A stretch of DNA of 64,000 bases. Source: Candidatus Obscuribacter sp. (GTDB lineage: Bacteria > Cyanobacteriota > Vampirovibrionia > Obscuribacterales > Obscuribacteraceae). The stretch spans positions 3,906,001 to 3,970,000 of the forward strand of contig JADJQZ010000001.1 in NCBI GenBank assembly GCA_016712465.1, given 5' to 3'. A program made the position numbers and the translations under genes. Below are positions 36,503-44,963 of the stretch, piece by piece (positions within the stretch are counted from its first letter, which is position 1; each line of letters starts with the position of its first letter). A model generated the notes under the pieces. That model saw only the letters and a list, made by a program, of their open reading frames with translations, was not told the origin of the DNA and did no database searches.

Positions 36503-36922
36503 CTACTGGGGCTTGTAAGGCATAAACGACAGGAAGGGCTTGCCCTCCCAGAGACCGACACTGATGGTGATCACCAGACCATCGCCGAGATCTAGCCCAT
36601 AGGCCGCCCCCATGCCGCCAGTGCGCTTTTTCAGGTTCTTCACGGTGCGCCCGTAGATCCAGCTCCAGTTTACCGAACAAACCGCTTCCGACTGCTCCGG
36701 CACAAGGGTAGACGGCTTAAGCTCCACTTCAATATCCGGTCCGAATTCACTCATGGACCCCTGCAAGACCAGAGCCCGGCCGCTTTCAAAGTAGACGGCA
36801 AAGGCACCCAGGCTGCTTTGAGCTCGAAGCAGCCTTTCGCCCCTGACCAGACTCTGCACTTGCTCAGGATTAGAGGTGGTCTTTCCCTCACAGCTTTCCA
36901 ACTTAGTATCTTCCTGGCTCAT
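36503..36922 (-). CDS. Hypothetical cytoplasmic protein, 139 aa
   Basis: No signal peptide or membrane segment. Predominantly beta, with SLGAFAVYFESGRALVLQGS in the middle and WSWIYGRTVKNLKKRTGGMG later. No family recognised. It converges with the secreted protein gene (3-base gap) and is divergent from the HI0933 flavoprotein gene. Confidence 0.55.
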   Translation of the reverse strand: MSQEDTKLESCEGKTTSNPEQVQSLVRGERLLRAQSSLGAFAVYFESGRALVLQGSMSEFGPDIEVELKPSTLVPEQSEAVCSVNWSWIYGRTVKNLKKRTGGMGAAYGLDLGDGLVITISVGLWEGKPFLSFMPYKPQ

Positions 36923-36951
36923 AGCTTTGCTAAAATTCCTTATCCGTAAAG

Positions 36952-38235
36952 GTGCATATTAAGCCCAGAATGACCGTAAGAAGTCAGCCTTTTGAGGCAT
37001 TTAATAAAAAGCCTTTTATCAAAAAGCGAAAGTCAACCTTGAACCAGAGTAAGTACGAGAGCTACGAAGTAATCATCATCGGAGCCGGCGGTGCCGGTCT
37101 GATGTGTGCCATAGAGGCCGGTAAGCGCGGCCGTCGCGTTTTGATTATCGATCACAACCGAGAAGTAGGGCGGAAAATTCTCATATCCGGCGGCGGACGC
37201 TGCAATTTCACCAATCTCGGCGCCAACCCCGACTGCTACGTTTCGAGCAACAAGCACTTTGTCAAATCAGCTCTTTCACGCTATACACCGCAAGACTTCA
37301 TCAAACTGGTGCAAAAGCATCATATCCGCTACCACGAAAAGAAATTAGGTCAACTTTTCTGCGACGAGAGCGCCAGCCAGATTGTAGACATGCTGGTGAA
37401 AGAATGTCGCCAGGCCGGGGTAGCCTTTGCTCTCGGTGAAAAAGTAAGGTCCGTCAAGAAAGATCCGGACCAGGGCTTCCTCCTTGAAGGCGAGACTAAC
37501 GCGTGGCAGTGCTTGAGCCTGGTCATCGCCACAGGCGGACTCTCCATTCCGCAAATCGGTGCCACCGGATTCGGTTATGATATCGCCCGCCAATTCGGCT
37601 TGAAGATTACGGAGCTGGCTCCGGCCCTGGACGGCTTCGATTGGCGGCAAGGTGACTTGAAGGGTTTCACAGAACTGGCCGGTGTATCCCTGGATGTGGA
37701 GATAAGCGTCAATAAAGTCAGCTTCAGAGAAAACATTCTCTTCACCCATAAAGGTCTGAGCGGCCCGGCCAGCCTGCAGGCATCACTCTACTGGAAGCGC
37801 GACAATAGCCTCTCAATCAATCTTTTGCCGACCATGGATGCCGGGCAGTATCTGCTTGAGCAGAAACAAAAGCGGGGCAAACAAGAGGTAAAGAACGTAC
37901 TGAGCGACGTCTTACCCAAACGTTTTGCAGAATATTTTACCGAGCACTTGCATGTTGCCGGTCCACTAGCTTCCCTGGACGGCAAGCGCCTGCAACTCCT
38001 GGCCGCCAATTTAAATAACTGGCAGGTCAAGCCTGAAAAAACCGTTGGCTACAAGAAAGCGGAGGTCACCAGAGGCGGTGTGGACACTGCCGCCCTCTCC
38101 TCCACTACCATGGAAACCAAATCAGTACCGGGCCTATATTTCATAGGCGAAGTGGTAGACGTAACAGGACGTCTGGGAGGCTATAACTTCCAGTGGGCCT
38201 GGGCTTCCGGCTATGCTGCCGGGCAGTCGGTTTAA
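36952..38235 (+). CDS. HI0933-type NAD(P)/FAD-dependent oxidoreductase
   Basis: A flavoprotein of 427 residues or slightly less. The FAD-binding dinucleotide motif is VIIIGAGGAGLMCAIEAGKR, followed by REVGRKILISGGGRCNFTN, which is diagnostic for the HI0933/BaiN family. The C-terminal signature is PGLYFIGEVVDVTGRLGGYN with FQWAWASGYAAGQS. These enzymes are cytoplasmic flavin oxidoreductases of mostly unknown substrate; BaiN acts on bile acids. The GTG at 36952 has no clear RBS; an ATG at 36970 is an alternative. Confidence 0.9.
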   Translation: MHIKPRMTVRSQPFEAFNKKPFIKKRKSTLNQSKYESYEVIIIGAGGAGLMCAIEAGKRGRRVLIIDHNREVGRKILISGGGRCNFTNLGANPDCYVSSNKHFVKSALSRYTPQDFIKLVQKHHIRYHEKKLGQLFCDESASQIVDMLVKECRQAGVAFALGEKVRSVKKDPDQGFLLEGETNAWQCLSLVIATGGLSIPQIGATGFGYDIARQFGLKITELAPALDGFDWRQGDLKGFTELAGVSLDVEISVNKVSFRENILFTHKGLSGPASLQASLYWKRDNSLSINLLPTMDAGQYLLEQKQKRGKQEVKNVLSDVLPKRFAEYFTEHLHVAGPLASLDGKRLQLLAANLNNWQVKPEKTVGYKKAEVTRGGVDTAALSSTTMETKSVPGLYFIGEVVDVTGRLGGYNFQWAWASGYAAGQSV

Positions 38236-38318
38236 TAAGATGCCTCCCGGTACCGGCCGGCTTTCCCAAGGCTTTCTATCCCAAAGCGGCACTTTCCGCT
38301 AAGATGTTAGTACTGAGT

Positions 38319-38334
38319 GATACTACAAAGTATC
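38319..38334. promoter_or_regulatory. Inverted repeat upstream of a secreted protein gene
   Basis: GATACT-ACAA-AGTATC; an overlapping wider pair CTAAGAT/ATCTTAG surrounds it. It could be a small hairpin in the 5' region or an operator. Confidence 0.3.
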
Positions 38335-38392
38335 TTAGGAAACGGCGCAGAGCTATCCATCCATTCTCACTAATCACCCCCGGGGGGTGATC

Positions 38393-39199
38393 ATGCAGAC
38401 ATTTTCTTGTACCAAAAGTTCTACCCGCCTGCTTACCAGGGCCGGGCTCTCGTTCTTGCTCCTCTTCTCCACCCAGGCTTGCCCGGAATCAGCGCCGGCC
38501 AGACAAACCGGCCCTGTTAAAGTTGCCAGACTGGAGCAAAAACTAATTGCCTACGGCACCTCAGAGCTGCTTATCGGCGAGAACGGTATTGAATATAGAA
38601 TTCCCAAACAAAACCTGCGCATCCTGGCTTTTGCCCCGGATTGGAAGCTCATGGTCTACAACACCAAAACCAAGATGGCCAGTGTTCAACCATACGAGCA
38701 ATGGAGCCGGAAAATTACCGGCAAAGAAGCCCTCCTTGTAAAATCCAGACAGACCAGAGCCGCCTACTACCAGGGCAAGCCGGCGCGCCTGACCGTCCTT
38801 TCTCTTTTACCGTCCGAATCGGATGTATCCAAAAGTGAGTTCATTTACCGGGACGCCGACGGCAGAGCCCAGCAATACAATCGCATTGAACTTCTGGAGC
38901 CTCTGGCGACAAACATTAAACTGAAACCCCAGCAGGCGGAATTCATTCGCTGGAAGCTGGGTGTTCCCCAGGCCGGCGGACTGGTGCTGCAGCAGCAAAA
39001 CTTCTACCCTTCCGGCAAAAGAGATCAGATGTTGGAGACCATAAGTATCAGCCAGACTACAGTTTCTCCGGACGCCTGGCGCTATCCCAGCGACTTCACC
39101 AGAGGAAGTATGGCTACTGTAAAGGAAGAGAAGAAGAAATACATGCAAGCGGCTGAGATGTTCGGCACCCTCATTCTGGACAAGAAAGAAGACAAATAG
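38393..39199 (+). CDS. Secreted protein of unknown function
   Basis: A 268-residue exported protein (signal peptide to about 30, LLTRAGLSFLLLFSTQACPE; the Cys could be a lipidation site but the lipobox is not canonical). The body contains a LIGENGIEYRIPKQNLRILA strand region and IKLKPQQAEFIRWKLGVPQA. No family recognised. GGGGGGTG lies just before the ATG; a GTG two codons upstream is possible. Confidence 0.65.
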   Translation: MQTFSCTKSSTRLLTRAGLSFLLLFSTQACPESAPARQTGPVKVARLEQKLIAYGTSELLIGENGIEYRIPKQNLRILAFAPDWKLMVYNTKTKMASVQPYEQWSRKITGKEALLVKSRQTRAAYYQGKPARLTVLSLLPSESDVSKSEFIYRDADGRAQQYNRIELLEPLATNIKLKPQQAEFIRWKLGVPQAGGLVLQQQNFYPSGKRDQMLETISISQTTVSPDAWRYPSDFTRGSMATVKEEKKKYMQAAEMFGTLILDKKEDK

Positions 39200-39313
39200 T
39201 GGCAGATTGCAAACTAAATATTATGACCGTAAGCGGGGAATAAAGCACTGGGAAGTTCACTGGATGAGCTATTCAGGAGTCTGACCGCAACCGTTTTAAG
39301 TCCACGCGATGCT

Positions 39314-40792
39314 ATGTTGAATGCATCAGCGGTCAACACAATGAAGCAACTCAAAATACTCTCCAAAAATTTACGGCTAAGCGTACTCCTGATGACAGGC
39401 TTGACGTGCTGCCAGTGCACCTGGGCGGCGGAGCCTTTGCAAGGCGGCATCAAAGATGAAGCGGTCTTGCATCCATCCCTGACCGTCATTCCTGCAGGCG
39501 TAAAGAGTCAGGCACCTTTGCGCGGCTCTCTCGACAGCAATTACCTGCAAGCTTCTACTTCGGTGATCCAATTGTCGGGAAACCACTTCACCTCCGGGCA
39601 GCCTACTTATGCACTACCGCCCACTGGCCAATACACACCCCAACTGAACGCACAGATTCCATATTCCTCTTATGGTCCCATTCGCACCTATGGGGAGCAC
39701 GGCATCATTGCGCCAATCTCGACCTATAAGCAAGATCTGCGTACTAATATCACCAGCGTCTCGCCTCAGATGTCCAGCACCCCCAGCTACTCCGCCAAAG
39801 GCATCACCACCTGGGGAACACCGCAGCCGGCCGCCACACCGGCCCTTTCAACCCATGAAGGAATCACAACCTATGTGCCGGGCTACGAAGTAAAAACAGT
39901 AAGCAGACCTAGCAGTCTTGTCACTGCTTACCATTGCATGCACGGCAACCTGCCCTTTCTCTGTCCGGGCCACTGTACGATTTTGCCCGGCTATTCCGCC
40001 ACTCACCAGGACTATAAAGTAGACTCCATTCGTGGCGCCGATAGCACTACCCCTGGTAGCAGCACCGTAGTCTCCACAGGCAACCAGGTGCAAGTGGTCT
40101 CATCCCGAGAAGGAGTGGTGACCTGGGCTCCTGGCTATGAAGTAAAAGTGACCGTTCCCCATACCGAGAAAGAAACCCTGGGCGGCATGTGGAGCACAAA
40201 ACCGCTGCCGGAAGCGCTATCGGCAAGACCGGGCAGCCTGGCCCTCAAAACCCCTATTGATCCGGTCTTCGTCAATATTCAAAGGGTACCGGAAGAACAA
40301 TCGGCCACGGCCCTCATGTTGCCGCAACTGGAAAAGGCAAATGTAGCAATAAGCCCCAACTGGGGAGATTGGTACAAACAAGTAGCCAGAGCCATCTACA
40401 GCCGCTGGCAGTACGCCGACGTCGGTGTCGGCACCGCCGTTGTGAAAGTAAGAGTAGACACCGCTCACAGAGTGGAAGCCCAGGTAGTCGATTTCATTCC
40501 GGCCGAAGATGTGCGCCGCGATGTGCAAGTGGAAACCAACTTCAGACAGACTGCCTTGAAAGCAGCAAACAGCGTACAAACCTACGATATTCCAGGTTTT
40601 CCGCCCGGTTCTAACAACAAGAGCGTCAGCTTTGACATTGAATTGAAGCGCACCGCCGACGGTCCCACCGGTTTCAGCATCCTATCCAGTGCCGAGACCG
40701 CTAAAAAATTGGAACAGCAGGCACCGGCTCTCAAGCAGAGTCAACCGACCGCGCCGGTGAAACACACTCAAGGAGCCGATTGGGAGCTTTAA
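39314..40792 (+). CDS. Secreted protein with TonB-like C-terminal domain
   Basis: A 492-residue protein. The signal peptide probably starts at the ATG 39341 (MKQLKILSKNLRLSVLLMTG, cleavage near TWAAE). The middle holds three related segments, KGITTWGTPQ, EGITTYVPGYEVKTV and EGVVTWAPGYEVKVT. The C-terminal domain, from about 350 (WGDWYKQVARAIYSRWQYAD to the end), has the TonB/TolA C-terminal plan of a helix with SRW followed by two strands. The same domain ends the protein at 53486-54217. Unlike TonB there is no clear N-terminal anchor. Likely a periplasmic envelope protein (inference). Confidence 0.7.
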   Translation: MLNASAVNTMKQLKILSKNLRLSVLLMTGLTCCQCTWAAEPLQGGIKDEAVLHPSLTVIPAGVKSQAPLRGSLDSNYLQASTSVIQLSGNHFTSGQPTYALPPTGQYTPQLNAQIPYSSYGPIRTYGEHGIIAPISTYKQDLRTNITSVSPQMSSTPSYSAKGITTWGTPQPAATPALSTHEGITTYVPGYEVKTVSRPSSLVTAYHCMHGNLPFLCPGHCTILPGYSATHQDYKVDSIRGADSTTPGSSTVVSTGNQVQVVSSREGVVTWAPGYEVKVTVPHTEKETLGGMWSTKPLPEALSARPGSLALKTPIDPVFVNIQRVPEEQSATALMLPQLEKANVAISPNWGDWYKQVARAIYSRWQYADVGVGTAVVKVRVDTAHRVEAQVVDFIPAEDVRRDVQVETNFRQTALKAANSVQTYDIPGFPPGSNNKSVSFDIELKRTADGPTGFSILSSAETAKKLEQQAPALKQSQPTAPVKHTQGADWEL

Positions 40793-40872
40793 CTACTCAG
40801 CCGGCGATCCAGAAGAACCAACTACCAGAATTTTTAAAGGCTTGCTCAAGTTGCGGCTCCATCTTACTCTCC

Positions 40873-41676
40873 TTAATCCCACCAGAAATACCAGACCGTA
40901 GAGTCAACCAGGTTACCGGCCAGCTCAAGAATTGAACCACAACCCTGGGCTACCAGATCAAAGCAGTAGAAATACTGTTCGATTGCCAGCGAAGTAGCCT
41001 CCTCCTCAGTGGTGGGAGGGTTGGTGACGATGAACTCGAAAGTATCCATGGAGAAAAATGCCGGCTCCGCGCCGTGTTTGTCAAACCAGTATTTGAAGGC
41101 CGCCAGGTGGTGCGCGGCATCGGGACAGGCATTCCAACCACCCAATTTGAGCAGGGCCGGCAAGTGCCAGGGCTCTTTCAAGGGACAAAGCAAGATGAGA
41201 ACTTCACTCAACTGCTCCATGGAAAAACGCCCCTCGTCGTCCACTTTCAAATCCAGCAGTTGCACCAGCACATGAGCGGGCTCGGCATCCTCGGGCCATT
41301 CGCCCATCAGTTCATCGTTATCTCTAGGATCCGGCTCCTGATTTCTCAACCAATTGGGAAAATCTATGGTCAGTCCTTCGGCAATAGTGTCCCGCATGTA
41401 TTCGTCAAAATCGTCATCATGTCGCTCTAGAGTGGAAAGCAACTCATCCAGAAGGCTTTCGGTTTGAACCAGAATGGGCCAGTAGCCGCTCTCTTTATGC
41501 AAAGCCCTCAATGCGTGCCAGGCACCGGTGGCCTGCTCAGCCAGTACCGGCACCGCATAAAATCCCATAGGCAGATCCTTGTCCACCAGCTTTAGCTGAG
41601 AAACATCGACTTGAAAGCGCTTCAACTGTTCGAGCAAAAGTTGGCGTGTATTCGGCGGGATGCCGCTTCCGAGCAT
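40873..41676 (-). CDS. DUF4253 protein
   Basis: A 267-residue cytoplasmic protein. The C-terminal 110 residues match DUF4253: LLKLGGWNACPDAAHHLAAF, KYWFDKHGAEPAFFSMDTFE, TEEEATSLAIEQYFYCFDLV and the terminal WYFWWD. The function of DUF4253 is unknown; it is common beside SMI1/KNR4-like and immunity-type proteins in other genomes. It starts 8 bases after the ArnT-like gene and is translationally coupled to it. Confidence 0.88.
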   Translation of the reverse strand: MLGSGIPPNTRQLLLEQLKRFQVDVSQLKLVDKDLPMGFYAVPVLAEQATGAWHALRALHKESGYWPILVQTESLLDELLSTLERHDDDFDEYMRDTIAEGLTIDFPNWLRNQEPDPRDNDELMGEWPEDAEPAHVLVQLLDLKVDDEGRFSMEQLSEVLILLCPLKEPWHLPALLKLGGWNACPDAAHHLAAFKYWFDKHGAEPAFFSMDTFEFIVTNPPTTEEEATSLAIEQYFYCFDLVAQGCGSILELAGNLVDSTVWYFWWD

Positions 41677-41684
41677 AAACGGGT

Positions 41685-43394
41685 CTACTTATTTACGGGC
41701 TGACTTTCCTTCACTTGCCCCCAAAGCAAGAGAGTGAAACTCCCCTGACTTCCTACCGGCTTTAGCCCGGCTATAGAGGATAGTGCTTCCAGCCGTTTTG
41801 TCCTGGTGAGAACATAGGCCTTTTCAAGCTGACCAAGCCGCACCAGGAAAACATCATGATTGTTGATATTCTCAACCTGCCTGCGGGCGTAGAAGGGCAC
41901 TCCCGGCTTACGCATGTCGTAAACGATAATGGGCAGAGAAGACTGGCCGGCAAAGGCGGAAAGTTCGGGCAACCCGCCTTCCCACTTAGCGGAAACCACA
42001 GGCAAAATTCTAACGGCATAATAGGCCAGACCAAGGGTCGTGCCCGCGGCAAAGAAACACATGCCCAGACGCATTTTTTTGAGACGCAAAGCCAGAATTG
42101 AAAGAAAAGTAACACCGGCACCGAAACCGGCAAAACCAATAACAAGAGGCGGAAGCTCAGCCGGGCAATCGCGCAGGCGACCGGTCAACTGGGGCGCCAC
42201 CAGACCGACACCGCCGTAGAGAGCGACCAGTGCCACTAACGGCAGAGCCAGGGGTAGAAACCTTTCTCTTTTGATCTGCCTGTCGATGTAATGAGAAACC
42301 AAAAGGGCCAATGCCGGGAAGGCCGGCAGAGTGTAAGGCAAAAGCTTGGACACCGAGGCGGAATAAAAGGCAAGGGTGATGAAGGCCCAGAGCGCCGAGT
42401 AAACCATCAAGCTCTCAGCAGCCCCCAGGTTTCGCAGGTCGGAGGCAAGGTGGCGATAACGCTCAATAATGCTCTCTCTGGGCGTCTTCAGGGCCCGAGT
42501 CAGTCTGGTCAAATAGTCTTTGACAAGTCCCGGCAGGAAGACAGAAAAGGGCATAAAACCCACCACCATGGCCGCAAGGTGGTACCAGACCGGCTGCTTA
42601 TGGGCATCCACCACGGCAGTGAAGCGCTGAAAATTCTCACGCATGATGAATTCCTGAAAATAAGCCCCCTTGGTCACATAAATTTCCACGGCAAACCAGG
42701 GTACGGCAATAACGGCCGTCAAAATGAGACCAAGAACCGGGCTGTAAGCCTTCCAGGCCTCTTTCAAATCACCGCGAAGCAGGTGAAAGGCGAACAAAAT
42801 GCCCAGAGGAAGCACCATTCCCACCGGGCCCTTGGTCATGATGGACAAACCTACCATGGCGAAACCCAACAGAGCATAGACTTTGCGCTTCTGAAAAAAG
42901 GCATGAAAGAAGGCCAGTTGTGCCGTGGCCATAAAGAAAGCCAGAGGCATATCAGTAATTGCTTCCCGCGCCGTGCCCAGATAGAGGGGCGCCATTATCA
43001 AACTGAACCCGGCCAGGAAAGCAGCCGTGGTGGAGATATAGCGACTGGCAAAGAGGTAAGTAACGCCAATCAAAGCCACCCCGGTCGCCGCACCGAAGAA
43101 GCGAGCGGCAAACTCGTTAACCCCGAACAAGTTCATGCTGAGAGCCATGGCCCAGATGACCAGGGGCGGCTTGGTGAACCGAACCACATAATTCAAATAA
43201 GTGGTTATGTACTCCTTGATTTCCAGCATTTCCCTTGCCGGTTCGGCATAGAGAGCCTCATCGGGATTGAAAAGCGGGAACTTGCCCAATTGGGCAAAAA
43301 TGACGGCGGCGCCAACTACAAGGACCGCCAACAGCACAGGCAGCCGCAAGGGAGAGTCCGGCGGGGATGCGGAGCTATTATCCGTGGATGACAT
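41685..43394 (-). CDS. ArnT/PMT-like GT-C glycosyltransferase
   Basis: A 569-residue protein with about twelve membrane helices. The first periplasmic loop has the catalytic-type motif FPLFNPDEALYAEPAREMLE, then RFTKPPLVIWAMALSMNLFG, diagnostic for the ArnT/GT83 family, which moves sugars (for ArnT, aminoarabinose) from undecaprenyl phosphate to lipid A or other acceptors. The start at ATG 43394 has AGGA in place; the frame is open further upstream. It is upstream of the DUF4253 gene in one operon and divergent from dapL. Confidence 0.9.
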   Translation of the reverse strand: MSSTDNSSASPPDSPLRLPVLLAVLVVGAAVIFAQLGKFPLFNPDEALYAEPAREMLEIKEYITTYLNYVVRFTKPPLVIWAMALSMNLFGVNEFAARFFGAATGVALIGVTYLFASRYISTTAAFLAGFSLIMAPLYLGTAREAITDMPLAFFMATAQLAFFHAFFQKRKVYALLGFAMVGLSIMTKGPVGMVLPLGILFAFHLLRGDLKEAWKAYSPVLGLILTAVIAVPWFAVEIYVTKGAYFQEFIMRENFQRFTAVVDAHKQPVWYHLAAMVVGFMPFSVFLPGLVKDYLTRLTRALKTPRESIIERYRHLASDLRNLGAAESLMVYSALWAFITLAFYSASVSKLLPYTLPAFPALALLVSHYIDRQIKRERFLPLALPLVALVALYGGVGLVAPQLTGRLRDCPAELPPLVIGFAGFGAGVTFLSILALRLKKMRLGMCFFAAGTTLGLAYYAVRILPVVSAKWEGGLPELSAFAGQSSLPIIVYDMRKPGVPFYARRQVENINNHDVFLVRLGQLEKAYVLTRTKRLEALSSIAGLKPVGSQGSFTLLLWGQVKESQPVNK

Positions 43395-43704
43395 TTTCGA
43401 TTCCTGTTTCTGTCGGCTTGGCAGCAACTGATCCAAACAGGTTAGACCATGACCGGGGAAGTTTCAAAACTCTAGCAAGACCAATAAATAAATTTCATGG
43501 CCGCCCCCGGGAGCCCTCGGGCTGTACTGCACCGGCGAAGGCTCGCGGCGGGGTCGCAAAGAGGAAGCCCGGCGCCCGTTCTGATGCAGATTCTAAGGCA
43601 TATTAAGAAGAACGTTAACTCTAATTCCTAGTTGGGACGGATGGCGGCTTTCCATGTGAAGCTATGATAATGTCAGATGTTCTAAGAACTAAAGGTCGGT
43701 AAAT
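43395..43704. other. Divergent intergenic region, ArnT-like gene and dapL
   Basis: GC-rich with a possible -10 (TATGATAAT at about 43663-43671) for dapL. No convincing -35 and no ORF with an RBS. Confidence 0.35.
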
Positions 43705-44892
43705 ATGGAAGTTTCTCATAGACTTAAGTCCATCCCTCCCTACGTCTTCGCCGAAATCGATAAGAAACGGCAAGCAGCAGTAGCAGCAGGTGTAGACGTA
43801 ATCAACCTGGGCATTGGCGACCCGGATCAACCCACGCCGCGCCACATAGTGGAAGCTATGCACGACGCCCTGGAAAATCCCGCCAATCACCACTACCCAC
43901 CTTTCGGCGGCACCAAAGAATATAAGCAGGCCATCTCCCAGTGGATGAAGAAACGCTTCGGAGTGGAAGTCAATCCCGACAAAGAAATCACCTCTTTGAT
44001 TGGCTCAAAAGAAGGTTTGCACCACACCATTATGGCCTTTGTGGACAAAGGCGACATCAACATCATTCCCGATCCGGCATACCCTGTTTACCGCACTTCC
44101 ACCATTCTGGCCGGCGGCGAACCCTATTACATGCCCCTGACGCCTGAAAACAACTTCATTCCCGATCTGGAAGCGATACCGGAAGCGGTGCTCAAGAAAG
44201 CCAAGCTCTTGATGCTCAACTACCCCGGCAACCCCACAGCCGGCATAGCTGATCTGGCTTTCTTCGAGAAAGCCGTAGCGTTCTGCAAAAAGCACAACAT
44301 CCTCCTGGTGCATGACCTGGCCTACTCAGAGATGACCTACGACGGCTACAAAGCGCCCTCTATCTTGCAAGTGAAGGGCGCCAAAGAAATCGCCGTAGAA
44401 CTGCATTCACTTTCCAAAACCTACAATATGACCGGCTGGAGGATTGGCTTTGCCGCTGGTAACTCTGAAGCAGTGGCCGCCATCGCCAAGATCAAATCCA
44501 ATGTGGATACCGACATCTTTAAGCCGATTCAGTTGGCTGCCATAGCCGCTTTTGAAGGTCCCACCGAGCATATTGATTTCTGCAACAAACTCTATGTCGA
44601 GCGCCGCGATCTGGCTGTGGAAAGATTGACCAAGTTGGGTTGGCCGGTCAAGCCGATCAAAGCCACCTTCTACATGTGGCTGCCCACTCCCAAGGGCATG
44701 AGCTCTGCCGACTTCGCCACCTTGATGCTCGATAAAGCAGGCATCGTGGTACCGCCCGGCACGGCTTACGGACCGAACGGAGAAGGTTTCGTGCGTATGT
44801 CGCTTTGCCTCGATAAAGCTCGCATGGCGGAAGCCTTCGACCGCATGGAAAAGCATGCCATCACCTATGACATGTTGAAAGCCAAAGTGTAG
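43705..44892 (+). CDS. dapL: LL-diaminopimelate aminotransferase
   Basis: A 395-residue fold-type I PLP enzyme that converts tetrahydrodipicolinate directly to LL-diaminopimelate, for lysine and peptidoglycan synthesis. Signatures: INLGIGDPDQPTPRHIVEAM, YPPFGGTKEYKQAISQWMKK, LNYPGNPTAGIADLAFFEKA, and the PLP lysine K238 in SLSKTYNMTGWRIGF. The family is characteristic of cyanobacteria, plants, Chlamydiae and some other bacteria; alanine/aspartate aminotransferases are close relatives, but the start MEVSHRLKSIPPYVFAEIDK favours DapL. Confidence 0.9.
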   Translation: MEVSHRLKSIPPYVFAEIDKKRQAAVAAGVDVINLGIGDPDQPTPRHIVEAMHDALENPANHHYPPFGGTKEYKQAISQWMKKRFGVEVNPDKEITSLIGSKEGLHHTIMAFVDKGDINIIPDPAYPVYRTSTILAGGEPYYMPLTPENNFIPDLEAIPEAVLKKAKLLMLNYPGNPTAGIADLAFFEKAVAFCKKHNILLVHDLAYSEMTYDGYKAPSILQVKGAKEIAVELHSLSKTYNMTGWRIGFAAGNSEAVAAIAKIKSNVDTDIFKPIQLAAIAAFEGPTEHIDFCNKLYVERRDLAVERLTKLGWPVKPIKATFYMWLPTPKGMSSADFATLMLDKAGIVVPPGTAYGPNGEGFVRMSLCLDKARMAEAFDRMEKHAITYDMLKAKV

Positions 44893-44906
44893 TTGCCGTT
44901 CGGAGC

Positions 44907-44940
44907 GGAGCTTCAGTCTATTGAATAAGGCTGAAGCTCC
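44907..44940 (+). terminator. Hairpin downstream of dapL
   Basis: GGAGCTTCAG (44907-44916) and CTGAAGCTCC (44931-44940) form a perfect 10-bp stem with a 14-base loop. The downstream sequence is pyrimidine-rich but not a T-run. Confidence 0.55.
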
Positions 44941-44963
44941 CTCCTCTATTCGAGTTTCATTGG

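Noticed and set aside
42291..43391. 366-codon plus-strand open frame inside the ArnT-like gene
   Set aside because: Complement of a hydrophobic membrane protein gene, giving a Lys/Gln/His/Gly-rich shadow; the minus-strand family match is clear.
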